The translations under genes and the position numbers were made by a program. From Acinetobacter tianfuensis (GTDB taxonomy: Bacteria; Pseudomonadota; Gammaproteobacteria; Pseudomonadales; Moraxellaceae), in NCBI RefSeq assembly GCF_003611465.1, contig NZ_RAXV01000001.1, positions 240,087 through 304,086 on the forward strand: DNA of 64,000 nt, given 5' to 3'. Shown here one piece after another: positions 50,295-58,541 of the stretch; the first letter of the stretch is position 1; each line of letters starts with the position of its first letter. The notes beneath the pieces were generated by a model. It ran no database searches. It was not told the DNA's origin and was given only the letters and a program-made list of their open reading frames with translations.

Positions 50295-50319
50295 AAAACC
50301 GCATAAATATGCGGTTTTT
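50295..50319 (-). terminator. Terminator of rlpA
   Basis: AAAACCGCATA/TATGCGGTTTT hairpin with A and T runs, 26 bases after the minus-strand rlpA stop. Confidence 0.8.
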
Positions 50320-50344
50320 GTCAAATGTGTGCAGGAAGGGGGGA

Positions 50345-50959
50345 TTAAGAATTAGGGCCGTCTACACGCTCAATACTTACACTTGCTGTGCCAGAGTTGG
50401 TAATACCTAATTGCTTCGCTGCGCCATAAGATAAATCCAATACGCGGTTGCCATGGAATGGGCCGCGGTCATTCACTTTGACAACAACACTTTTGCCATT
50501 GTTCTTATTGGTAACGCGAATAAAACAATTTAATGGCAGGCTGCGGTGCGCCGCAGTCAGTGCATTCATATCAAATGTATCACCGCTGGCAGTTTTACGG
50601 CCATGGAACTGACGGCCATACCATGATGCTGTGCCTGTTTGGCTGAAGCGGCGAACAGTGTTAGACGCGACAGTGTTCAGTTTTTCAATCACTGAAGGCT
50701 CTTCTTCAGGGATTTCAATTTTCGCTGCGATTGTTTCGCGGCGGATTTTATCGCCCGAACGTTCAGTGATTGAAAGGCTGCTTAGGTTTGTAAAGTTTGA
50801 ATTAAAGCTCTGTGCTTCTTTGTTTAGAGCACGGGCAGCAAGGCGAGAGTGATCATTATCATTGTTTAATGATGATGACTGCACCATATCCGCTTGCGAT
50901 TGACTCAGCGCTACAGCAGCAGCTGCGGCTAAGACATATTTAAGAATCGTAGACTGCAT
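50345..50959 (-). CDS. rlpA: RlpA-family septal ring lytic transglycosylase-like protein
   Basis: 204 residues: a signal peptide ending near SQA-DM (about 23), a ~90-residue linker and a C-terminal double-psi beta-barrel (GTASWYGRQFHGRKTASGDTFDMNALTAAHRSLPLNCFIRVTNKNNGKSVVVKVNDRGPFHGNRVLDLSYGAAKQLG). The barrel Asp and His of the catalytic site (VNDRGPF, AAHRSLP) are present. There is no lipobox and no SPOR domain, so septal targeting by denuded glycan is not expected through SPOR. Members cleave naked glycan strands at the division site. Monocistronic. Confidence 0.9.
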   Translation of the reverse strand: MQSTILKYVLAAAAAVALSQSQADMVQSSSLNNDNDHSRLAARALNKEAQSFNSNFTNLSSLSITERSGDKIRRETIAAKIEIPEEEPSVIEKLNTVASNTVRRFSQTGTASWYGRQFHGRKTASGDTFDMNALTAAHRSLPLNCFIRVTNKNNGKSVVVKVNDRGPFHGNRVLDLSYGAAKQLGITNSGTASVSIERVDGPNS

Positions 50960-51247
50960 TGTTTATCTCCCAAAGACATTGAGTATGAACCAATCTCAAG
51001 TGACTGATATGCATACAAAGATGTCTGTTATTTCACTTATGCAACAACATTTGACGAAATGGATAATATTCATCCTCGAATTGAGCTGTCTAGTGTTTAA
51101 TTAAAATATTTGAAAATTGTACATGAAATCAACAGTGATTGATTAAAAAATATACTAAGTTGTAACATTATATTTAATAAGTGCAAAACATGACCGTTTG
51201 CATAAAAATATTTATTGACTTTATATATTTTTATTGAATTACCAGTC

Positions 51248-52246
51248 TTATTGACTGGTAATTTCAGTGCCTAAAAGCCATAAAGCTGTGGCATACATAC
51301 GGCTTTTGTTATACGTCGTAATGACCTGAAAATTTGGGTAAGTAATGTAATAGACAGGGCCAAAACTTTCTTGCAGCTGGATCACATTCACCATATCTAA
51401 ATCATCAATTTTTACATGAGGATTCAAGGGGGTAATGCCTTGCGCTTTAAGAACGCCATAAGGCTGAGGCTGCGTTAAATCTTTTGAAATGACTGCATCC
51501 GGATTATTGCCGCTATAACGGGCTGCAAAAGCAATTGGCTGATCGCGCTGCCAGCCATGCTGCGCTAAATAATTTGCAATTGATCCAATCGCGTCAACAG
51601 CTGAATTTCTGAGATCAATATGTCCATTTCCGTCATAGTCGACGCCAAATTTTGGAATGTTGCTTGGCATAAATTGCGGATAGCCAACTGCGCCTGCATA
51701 AGACCCGACAATTGAGTTGGCCGGTACACCGTCTTTGTATGACCATGCAATGAGCGCTGCCAATTCATCTTGGAAATAGGCTGCGCGGCGTTCATAGCCA
51801 AAACCTAATGTTGCCAGTGCATCACGCGTGATGAATGATCCTTTATTTGAGCCATAACCTGTTTCTACACCCAAAATGCCCAAGATAATAGATTGAGGCA
51901 CACCGAACTGTAATTCTGCACGGTTTAAGGTATCTGCATATTGCTGCTGAAAACGTGCGCCGCGCTGAATTGTGCTGTTGGCTAAGAAATTGGTTTTATA
52001 ATCGTACCAAGGTTTGCTTTCCCCTGGACGGTTCATAATATGAATAATATTTGGCAAGTTTTTTGCACCATTCATAGCCCAATCGACCTGCTCAGCAGTC
52101 AGGCCGTAAGTTTGCATCGTCTTTTGCTTAAAATTGAAATAATTGGGATTCGATTGGAAGTCATTTGCCTGACAGAAGCTAGTCATAGACAAGGCTGCTG
52201 CCAGTAAAGGAATAATTTTAAGTTTGTTATAAAAATGTTTGTACAT
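51248..52246 (-). CDS. mltB: Lytic murein transglycosylase B (MltB)
   Basis: 332 residues. Signal peptide MYKHFYNKLKIIPLLAAAL ends near CQA-ND (residue 27), with no clear lipobox: the Cys is at -3 of the cut. The catalytic Glu is E128 in ILGILGVETGYGSNKG. The family region ALATLGFGYERRAAYFQDELAALI and YAGAVGYPQFMPSNIPKFGVDYDGNGHIDL is intact. It cleaves peptidoglycan with anhydro-muramyl formation in the periplasm. Confidence 0.94.
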   Translation of the reverse strand: MYKHFYNKLKIIPLLAAALSMTSFCQANDFQSNPNYFNFKQKTMQTYGLTAEQVDWAMNGAKNLPNIIHIMNRPGESKPWYDYKTNFLANSTIQRGARFQQQYADTLNRAELQFGVPQSIILGILGVETGYGSNKGSFITRDALATLGFGYERRAAYFQDELAALIAWSYKDGVPANSIVGSYAGAVGYPQFMPSNIPKFGVDYDGNGHIDLRNSAVDAIGSIANYLAQHGWQRDQPIAFAARYSGNNPDAVISKDLTQPQPYGVLKAQGITPLNPHVKIDDLDMVNVIQLQESFGPVYYITYPNFQVITTYNKSRMYATALWLLGTEITSQ

Positions 52247-53174
52247 AAATATTCAATTCCAAGCCTATTATTTGCGGGTGTTAAGTGACATGACGATGCT
52301 AAATGAAGCCATTAACGTAATAAATGCTCTAAGGCTATAACTTATAAAAAAGACAAAAAGTGTCTGTATTCACTAATATACCGTGAACCATTCGAGTAAT
52401 TACAAAAATATATACAAAATAGGACAATCTTCAGCCAATTATGAGTTTTTTCCTTTTATTTATGAAAGTTTTGCAAATATTTGAAGAGAACTTCCTGTTA
52501 ATTGAACGATTGATGTAAGGAAATATTTCTTCAATTTTCTATATAGGAGATATAAGAGGGAGTCTTGACTAAGATTTGTTAAAAATATGCATGATTGGTG
52601 AGCGTATTTTTCGAGTATTTATGGTGGAAATTTAAACTGATTTTTAATTTAGGGTCTATTTTTATAGTTTTACTTTCTAAGTCCAAATGAAGAATAAAAA
52701 TGCAGGCTGTAAAAATTCGAGCACTATATAGGTACAGCTTTTAGCCTAAAAATACATTTTAGACCTTTAGGTTAAATTTAGACGCAGCAATTCAAATGCT
52801 GAGTCAAAAAGTCTGTACTGAATGTACTTCGATTATCTAGCATGATTGAGAGCCGATTTGGCATTGATGACTAATATATAGGTATTCGATCATCTCTATT
52901 GATCTAAGGATGCATGTGGATCAAATATTTATACCTTTATATAGCTCAAAGAAGGTTTAGCTTTAATTCATGCTAATTGATGGCTTTGGGACGTATTAGA
53001 AGAGTAGCTATATATAGTCATGTAAAGCGAGCATGCTGTAAGCTAGGTTAAGATCGTGAATAATTGCTAACTTTAGCCTAGAGAGCGGCCTTAAGGATAT
53101 TGTTATATAGTTATGAAACGGCAGTGATGATTCAATGAAAGGGAACAGAACGAGCAGTATCGTGATCTAGAGAT
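52247..53174. other. Gene-free region of about 0.9 kb
   Basis: No frame of useful length is open on either strand. The DNA is AT-rich, with several short CTAG-containing words and short repeats, but I see no readable protein remnant, tRNA or CRISPR. A decayed gene or an unrecognised RNA gene is possible. Confidence 0.4.
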
Positions 53175-53201
53175 AAAAAACCTAGCCGAAGCTAGGTTTT
53201 T
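53175..53201 (-). terminator. Terminator of the unknown gene at 53216-53869
   Basis: On the minus strand AAAAACCTAGC-TTCG-GCTAGGTTTTTT forms a stem closed by C(UUCG)G, 14 bases after the stop. Confidence 0.88.
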
Positions 53202-53215
53202 GATGCCGCGAATTA

Positions 53216-53869
53216 TTAGCCTGGATGGAACATTGAGTCATGTGCTTCAGCTAGAGCAGTTAATTCTTCCTTCGTTAGATTTGGAAAAATTTTATCAATC
53301 GCAATGTGAATTGCTTTGATGACTGCAGAAGAGCCAATATCGGCTGCTTTGCGTTTAATCATGCCAAGGTCTAGCGTCTTATTAAAGTCATTCATGAAAT
53401 GGCGTACGGCAGCTTCTGCAAACTGTTTGTACAGTTCTGCAAAAGCTGCTTTATTGATGTCATTGCCGCCTTTAATTTCAGCATAGCTGTTTTTTAAGTT
53501 TGTTACGAGGCCAGCATCCAGCGTTAAGCCTACACGTTCTGCACCGGTATTGTCTTTAAACAGGCTGCGCTCAGAAAATTCAATGGACTGCTTTACCACA
53601 TCATTTGAAGATTTGCCCAATAGCTGCTTAAGCAAAACAGCAACTGTTGATTTTACATAACCTGCAAGTTTTTCTGCTGTGTCACGTTTGTCACTCGCTG
53701 GAAATAGATGCACAGGTGCTAAAATCGTTGCGCCAATGATTTCATCATTAATCAGCAGGGCCGTTTTATCACGTAAAGGATAAAGTGCTTCACTAGAATT
53801 TTTTTTCGCGTGGCCTTCTTGAATGCTGTTTAACAGCTCGCTCGTAGGAATAAAACCAAAAAATGGCAT
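53216..53869 (-). CDS. Conserved protein of unknown function, downstream of queF
   Basis: 217 residues, not recognised. The N-terminus MPFFGFIPTSELLNSIQEG has no signal peptide, and the rest is mainly helical and charged, with weakly hydrophobic stretches (LINDEIIGATILAPVHLFPA, AGYVKSTVAVLLKQLLG). It lies 27 bases after the queF stop, in the same direction, and ends at a terminator, so it is probably the last gene of the yadG-yadH-queF transcript. The start at ATG 53869 has TGAGG about 9 bases upstream, better than a TTG five codons earlier. Confidence 0.75.
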   Translation of the reverse strand: MPFFGFIPTSELLNSIQEGHAKKNSSEALYPLRDKTALLINDEIIGATILAPVHLFPASDKRDTAEKLAGYVKSTVAVLLKQLLGKSSNDVVKQSIEFSERSLFKDNTGAERVGLTLDAGLVTNLKNSYAEIKGGNDINKAAFAELYKQFAEAAVRHFMNDFNKTLDLGMIKRKAADIGSSAVIKAIHIAIDKIFPNLTKEELTALAEAHDSMFHPG

Positions 53870-53896
53870 CGTTTTTAACCTCAATGTTCTGTATTT

Positions 53897-54709
53897 TTAT
53901 TGTCGCGCCAAACGAATTGGGCGAGGTATCCATGTTAAGTGCGATACACGGCAAGGGTTAATGTCTAAACCGCCGCGGCGTGTATAGGCGGCATATACCA
54001 TCAATTGTTCTGGTTTCAGGTTTTGCCAAATGTCAGCATACATCTGTTCCACACATTGCTCATGGAAGCCATTATGCTGACGGTATGAGATAATATAAGC
54101 CAAGATACTTTTGAAACAAGGCTTTTTACCTTTGTATCTTATAAATACAGTGCCCCAGTCGGGTTGTCCAGTGACTGGGCAGTTACTTCTTAATAAATTT
54201 GAATACAGTTGTACTTCAATGTCTTCATCTTGAGTATCGAGCTGTAATAAAGTGGCATCAGGATGATTTTCCAAGCGTTCAGGCAGAAGGCTATCAATAC
54301 AAATACCTTCAGGCTGTGAAACAGTAAGATCATCTGCGGCAAAGAGCTGAATGGTTACAGGCGCGCCGGCCGCTTGTGATAAGTCTTTTTCAACCGTCGC
54401 AATAAATACTGTTTCTGAGTCGAATTTGCAGAAGTTCAAGCTGTTGAAATACAGCTTTAATGATTTTGATTCAATGAGGTTTGGAGAGGCCGCAGGCAAT
54501 GTCATACGGCCAATAGCCACTTGCGGAATACCCGCTGCATTGAGCCAAGAAATTTCAAAGACATGCCACCAGTCTTTACCTTGCTGAATGCCTTGCACAT
54601 GCGCATAGTTTTCACGTGACTGCGCACGGGCGATAGGGAACAGAATATCGGGTTGATATTCTGTAGGGTAATTGGTTTCTTTACCTAGGAGAGATTGTTC
54701 AACAGTCAT
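53897..54709 (-). CDS. queF: NADPH-dependent 7-cyano-7-deazaguanine reductase, long form (QueF)
   Basis: Reduces preQ0 to preQ1 in queuosine synthesis. The 270 residues correspond to the two-domain (type II) QueF, as in E. coli. The NADPH-binding motif lies in LIESKSLKLYFNSLNFCKFDS and the catalytic Cys in LRSNCPVTGQPDWGTVFIRYKG, followed by SYRQHNGFHEQCVEQMYAD. Its ATG overlaps the stop of the upstream permease gene by one base, so it is translated from the same message as the ABC exporter. Confidence 0.95.
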   Translation of the reverse strand: MTVEQSLLGKETNYPTEYQPDILFPIARAQSRENYAHVQGIQQGKDWWHVFEISWLNAAGIPQVAIGRMTLPAASPNLIESKSLKLYFNSLNFCKFDSETVFIATVEKDLSQAAGAPVTIQLFAADDLTVSQPEGICIDSLLPERLENHPDATLLQLDTQDEDIEVQLYSNLLRSNCPVTGQPDWGTVFIRYKGKKPCFKSILAYIISYRQHNGFHEQCVEQMYADIWQNLKPEQLMVYAAYTRRGGLDINPCRVSHLTWIPRPIRLARQ

Positions 54710-55482
54710 TATTCACGCATTCCTGAGCCGCGGGAAAGTAATTGATAAGCTACAGCATATAATACACCGCAGCAGGCCGTAATTACTGCAAGAGAAATTG
54801 CGACATTTACATCGCTATGGCCTAAGATGCCATAACGGAACGCATTTACCATGTATACGACAGGGTTAATTAAAGAAAGATTTTGCCAAAATGGGCTAAG
54901 TGCTGAAATTGCATAAAATACGCCGCCTAAATAGGTCAGCGGTGTCAGCACAAAAGTTGGGATAATGGATATGTCATCAAATGATTTCGCATAGACAGCA
55001 TTAATAAAGCCGCCCAATGAAAACAGCAGGGAAGTCACCAGCACTGTATATATAGTTACAAACCAATTTGTAATATATAAGTCAGTAAAGAAAAGGCTCA
55101 TAGCCGTGACAATAATACCGACTAAAACACCGCGGCAAACACCGCCAATAACATAACCGCATAAAATCATATGCAGCGGTACTGGGCTCATGATTAATTC
55201 TTCGATGCTTTTTTGAAATTTAGCGCTGAAAAAACTGGAAGATACGTTGGCATAGCTGTTTGTAATGACAGCCATCATAATCAGGCCAGGTACAATAAAC
55301 TGCATATAGGTGAAGCCGCCCATGGTGCCAATACGTGAACCGACTAAGTTGCCGAAAATCACAAAATACAGGCTCATGGTAATGGCTGGCGGGAGCAGCG
55401 TTTGCGGCCAAATCCGCATGAAACGGCGGACTTCTTTATAAACGAGAGTATAAAGCGCAACTTGAAGCTGGGAAAAATTCAT
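54709..55482 (-). CDS. yadH: ABC-2 type transporter permease (YadH-like)
   Basis: 257 residues with six membrane helices and the ABC-2 permease signature: NSYANVSSSFFSAKFQKSIEELIMSPVPLHMILCGYVIGGVCRGVLVG, followed by PLTYLGGVFYAISALSPFWQNLSLINPVVYMVNAFRYGILG. It matches the YadH group of exporters, whose substrate is unknown. It overlaps the ATPase gene by four bases and queF by one, so the three are coupled. Confidence 0.9.
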   Translation of the reverse strand: MNFSQLQVALYTLVYKEVRRFMRIWPQTLLPPAITMSLYFVIFGNLVGSRIGTMGGFTYMQFIVPGLIMMAVITNSYANVSSSFFSAKFQKSIEELIMSPVPLHMILCGYVIGGVCRGVLVGIIVTAMSLFFTDLYITNWFVTIYTVLVTSLLFSLGGFINAVYAKSFDDISIIPTFVLTPLTYLGGVFYAISALSPFWQNLSLINPVVYMVNAFRYGILGHSDVNVAISLAVITACCGVLYAVAYQLLSRGSGMRE

Positions 55483-56414
55483 TGCGCAGCTCCCTCAAGA
55501 TTTTTTTCAACCATTTTTACAAAGAGTTCTTCTAAGCGGTTCGATTTGTTGCGCATACTGCGGACTTGAATATTCTGTGCTTGCATTAGCTGGAATAAAT
55601 CATTCAAATTGTGTGATTTATCCATAGTCACTTCTAAGGTCATCGGGTCAACTAAGTTAAAACGCACACCAATAATATCGATGAGAAGCGGCTGAATGGG
55701 TTCAGCTAAATCAAAAATAAAGGTTTCTTCATTTAACTGGCTTAAGAAGCCTTTCATGCTGGTATCTTCTTTAATGACACCGCGGTCAATAATTGCAATG
55801 CGGCGGCACAGGACTTCAGCTTCTTCTAAATAATGTGTGGTTAAGATAATAGACGTGCCTTTTTCATTCATTTCCGTCAAAAAATCCCACATTGAACGGC
55901 GCAGTTCAATATCTACGCCAGCAGTAGGTTCATCTAGAATTAGCAATTTGGGTTCATGCATCATGGCGCGGGCAATCATTAGGCGGCGTTTCATACCGCC
56001 TGAAAGCATACGTGCTTGAGTGCTGCGCTTTTCCCATAAGCCAAGTTTTTCCAAATATTCTTCTGCGCGTTTTTCAGCAATTTTCTTAGGAATGCCATAG
56101 TAACCAGCTTGGGTGACTAAAATATCGAAAGTTTTTTCAAACTGTCCAAAGTTAAACTCTTGCGGCACAACACCCAGCTGCTGTTTAGCATGTGATGGGT
56201 GGGTATCCAAGTTATGGCCAAAAATTTCGACTGTACCGGAAGTTTTTTTGGTCAAAGAACTGATGATGCTGATAGTTGTTGATTTGCCTGCACCATTTGG
56301 GCCTAGCAGGGCATAAAACTCACCTTCAGGCACAGTCAAATTAATACCTTTTAAAGCCTGAAAGCCATTTTTATAGGTTTTTGACAGATCCCTTAGCGTC
56401 AGTGCATCAGTCAT
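55479..56414 (-). CDS. yadG: ABC transporter ATP-binding protein (YadG-like)
   Basis: A 311-residue ABC ATPase, partner of the permease downstream. Walker A LLGPNGAGKSTTISIISSL (about 34-52), Q-loop VVPQEFNFGQFE, signature LSGGMKRRLMIARAMMHEP, Walker B LLILDEPTAGVDIELR and H-loop TTHYLEEAEVLCRRI. A C-terminal regulatory domain of ~90 residues follows. It is the first gene of a minus-strand operon with yadH and queF, and it starts about 180 bases from tRNA-Arg on the opposite strand. Confidence 0.93.
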   Translation of the reverse strand: MTDALTLRDLSKTYKNGFQALKGINLTVPEGEFYALLGPNGAGKSTTISIISSLTKKTSGTVEIFGHNLDTHPSHAKQQLGVVPQEFNFGQFEKTFDILVTQAGYYGIPKKIAEKRAEEYLEKLGLWEKRSTQARMLSGGMKRRLMIARAMMHEPKLLILDEPTAGVDIELRRSMWDFLTEMNEKGTSIILTTHYLEEAEVLCRRIAIIDRGVIKEDTSMKGFLSQLNEETFIFDLAEPIQPLLIDIIGVRFNLVDPMTLEVTMDKSHNLNDLFQLMQAQNIQVRSMRNKSNRLEELFVKMVEKNLEGAAQ

Positions 56415-56556
56415 GTGGTTCTCACTTGGTGAATAATAGCGCTATTGTGAGCGATCTATACAAATAAACCAAGTAAAAGGGATGGAATTCTGGGTTGCAA
56501 ATATAGAACTTTGTACAAAGCGTAGGCACTAAAATAAAAGACTTATATATAGTTGC

Positions 56557-56584
56557 TTTACCTTCTGGTTTTTTTTGATATGAT
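56557..56584 (+). promoter_or_regulatory. Promoter of tRNA-Arg
   Basis: -35 TTTACC (56557-56562), 16-base spacer, -10 TATGAT (56579-56584), ending 8 bases before the tRNA gene. Confidence 0.6.
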
Positions 56585-56592
56585 GTGCTCGC

Positions 56593-56668
56593 GCGCTCAT
56601 AGCTCAACTGGATAGAGTACAGGTCTCCGAAGCCTGTGGCGTGGGTTCGAGTCCCGCTGAGCGCACCA
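56593..56668 (+). tRNA. tRNA-Arg (anticodon CCG), integration site of the element to its right
   Basis: A 76-base cloverleaf: acceptor GCGCTCA/TGAGCGC, D arm GCTC-AACTGGATA-GAGT, anticodon loop CTCCGAA (anticodon CCG), T arm GTGGG-TTCGAGT-CCCGC, encoded CCA. A tyrosine integrase gene starts 162 bases downstream, so the 3' end of this gene is the probable attachment core (attL side). Confidence 0.95.
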
Positions 56669-56736
56669 TTTCCTTGTTTGATCATATCCGAATTAATCCT
56701 AATATTATTAAAAATTAATAACTTATATCTACTTAT

Positions 56737-56753
56737 TGTCCGATAATGTCCGA
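56737..56753. repeat. Direct repeat TGTCCGA x2 next to the attachment site
   Basis: TGTCCGA at 56737-56743 and 56747-56753, spaced at 10 bases (one helical turn), between tRNA-Arg and the integrase gene. Possible binding site for integrase or an excision factor. Confidence 0.4.
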
Positions 56754-56766
56754 GGGCGTTTTAGGA

Positions 56767-56827
56767 TACCGTAATCTTTTACGGTATTTTTTACGGTACA
56801 TTCCATTTCTGACAAAAATATACCGTA
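56767..56827. repeat. Four TACCGTA/TACGGTA heptamers before the integrase gene
   Basis: TACCGTA at 56767-56773 and 56821-56827; its reverse complement TACGGTA at 56780-56786 and 56792-56798. The first two form an inverted repeat; the last ends 3 bases before the integrase ATG. Arm-type integrase sites or an operator for integrase autoregulation are the likely roles. Confidence 0.6.
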
Positions 56828-56830
56828 AAA

Positions 56831-58057
56831 ATGCCTAAATTAGTTATCAGTCTGACTGACTCAAAAATTAAGTCTGCAATATCAATGCAAAAGAAATCAT
56901 TTGAAAAGAATATTAAGCTTTCAGATGGTGGTGGCCTTTATTTATTGTTAGATAGAAAAGGTGGGGCATATTGGCGTTTTGATTATATTCGCCCAATCTC
57001 TAAGAAAAGAGCCACTATAGCTATCGGTATTTATCCAAGTTGTACATTGGCCAGAGCTCGTGCAAAACGAAGTGAGTTTAGAGAACTGCTTGCGCAGAAT
57101 ATTGACCCAGCAATTCAAAAGCAAGATAAACAGTCCCAATGTCGAAATAATAGTTTTAGATCAGTAGCAGATGAATACCGTAAGACTGAAGAGCTGGAGT
57201 CAAGTACACAACGTCGGAATCAGTTTATCTGGGATAAGCTTTATGTTGCTATTGGTGAGTTCCCCATTGATTCGATAACAGCCACTCAAATTTTGGAAGT
57301 ATGCCGTCTTTATGAAAGACAAGGTAAGACTGACTCAGCAAAGCGAATGAGAAGTAAAGCATCTCAGGTGTTTCGGTATGCGATTGCTTTGGGTTTATGT
57401 CAATTTAATGTTGCTGACCAAATTAGCGGTATTTTGAAGGTGGGTAAAACTAAGCATCGAGCGGCTATTACTGATGAGCAAAAGCTAGGACAACTATTAA
57501 AGAATATTAATACACATGCAGGTCGTGGGGATATTGCTATTGATTATGCAGTCAAAATCTTACCCCATGTATTTGTGCGTCCTGGAGAATTACGTGCAGC
57601 AAAATGGGCAGATATCGATTTTAAAAATAGAACATGGAGTTATACACCGCCTAAGACCAAAAATCAGACAGCCCTACAACATATTGTTCCTTTGTCTGAT
57701 CAAGTCTTGAAGCTGTTCCAAGAATTGTATTGCATTACTGGATATACCGAATATTGTTTTGTGTCTATGCGAGATAAAACGAAAACCATCAGTGAATCAA
57801 CTATTAATAAACGATTGAAACAATATGGTTTTGAAAATGGTGAGACAACAGGGCATGGCTTTAGAGCTACGGCAAGAACTTTATTAGATGAAGTTCTAAA
57901 ATTTCCTATTGAACGTATAGAACAACAACTTGCACATCAGGTTCGCGATATGCATGGTCGAGCGTACAACCGTACTAAGTATTTGGAGGAGCGTTCAGTG
58001 ATGATGCAAGCATGGTCTGATTATTTGGATCAATTAACGCATAAAAATGTAGAGTAA
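56831..58057 (+). CDS. int: Tyrosine integrase, P4/DUF4102 type
   Basis: A site-specific recombinase of 408 residues. The N-terminal arm-binding domain (about 10-95) has LSDGGGLYLLLDRKGGAYWRFDYI and TIAIGIYPSCTLARAR, as in P4-like integrases. A core-binding SAM-like domain follows (about 105-200), then the catalytic domain with R250 (VRPGELRAAKW), H342-x-x-R345 (HGFRATA), H369 (LAHQ) and the nucleophile Y379 (AYNRTKY). All key residues are present, so the enzyme looks active. It lies next to tRNA-Arg in the same direction and defines the left end of the element. Confidence 0.95.
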   Translation: MPKLVISLTDSKIKSAISMQKKSFEKNIKLSDGGGLYLLLDRKGGAYWRFDYIRPISKKRATIAIGIYPSCTLARARAKRSEFRELLAQNIDPAIQKQDKQSQCRNNSFRSVADEYRKTEELESSTQRRNQFIWDKLYVAIGEFPIDSITATQILEVCRLYERQGKTDSAKRMRSKASQVFRYAIALGLCQFNVADQISGILKVGKTKHRAAITDEQKLGQLLKNINTHAGRGDIAIDYAVKILPHVFVRPGELRAAKWADIDFKNRTWSYTPPKTKNQTALQHIVPLSDQVLKLFQELYCITGYTEYCFVSMRDKTKTISESTINKRLKQYGFENGETTGHGFRATARTLLDEVLKFPIERIEQQLAHQVRDMHGRAYNRTKYLEERSVMMQAWSDYLDQLTHKNVE

Positions 58058-58159
58058 TTAATTTAATAAATATTAGTAAGTTATAGTTTCAGTTAAGTTG
58101 ACGCCACCTCTGCGAAATACATACTAAAGAAGAAATTTAAACGATAATTTGTACAACTG

Positions 58160-58176
58160 ATGACATCTCCTGTCAT
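58160..58176. repeat. Inverted repeat ATGACA-TCTCC-TGTCAT
   Basis: Six-base perfect arms with a 5-base spacer, 82 bases before the small gene at 58258 and after the integrase gene. Operator-like; the protein that would bind is unknown. Confidence 0.4.
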
Positions 58177-58257
58177 TTTCATGCCTTATCTTCATTTTTC
58201 AATTGAATTGATACTTTAAGTAGTTAAGTTTGATAGAAATATTGAAAGGAAATTTGT

Positions 58258-58422
58258 ATGAAAATATGCCCAACTCCATTTACGAACAAACAAAAGAAGA
58301 ACGCCTTACAACGTATTTCTAGAGCATTAATACTTGGGAAAATAAAGTGGGCTGAATCAAGAAAATTCTATTTAGCAATGTTGCACCTAGCACGTTATTT
58401 AGATCGACTAAACTTAATTTAA
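58258..58422 (+). CDS. Small basic protein, 54 residues, unknown function
   Basis: A short reading frame with a good ribosome site (AAAGGA about 8 bases before the ATG). The product begins MKICPTPFTNKQKKNALQR and continues with an amphipathic stretch ISRALILGKIKWAESRKFYL, then AMLHLARYLDRLNLI. It is basic and helical, with no signal or membrane segment; it may bind DNA or act as a small effector. It lies between the integrase and the WYL gene, on the same strand. I know no match. Confidence 0.6.
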   Translation: MKICPTPFTNKQKKNALQRISRALILGKIKWAESRKFYLAMLHLARYLDRLNLI

Positions 58423-58477
58423 AGAAAATAAGACCTAATTTTTTGTGAATTGGTGTAACTTTTTGTACATTTAATGT

Positions 58478-58507
58478 GTTATATTTCAAATATAAATCAA
58501 ATATAAC
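58478..58507. promoter_or_regulatory. Operator-like inverted repeat before the WYL gene
   Basis: GTTATATTT (58478-58486) and AAATATAAC (58499-58507), perfect 9-base arms with a 12-base spacer, 34 bases before the WYL gene. Dimeric WYL regulators such as BrxR and CapW bind inverted repeats in their own promoters, so autoregulation here is likely; this is an inference. Confidence 0.55.
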
Positions 58508-58541
58508 TTTGATGTTACTTTTTAAAAATTAGAGATAATTA

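Noticed and set aside
56422..56685. Minus-strand frame across tRNA-Arg
   Set aside because: It is the antisense of the tRNA and of non-coding flanks, with no ribosome site or protein character.
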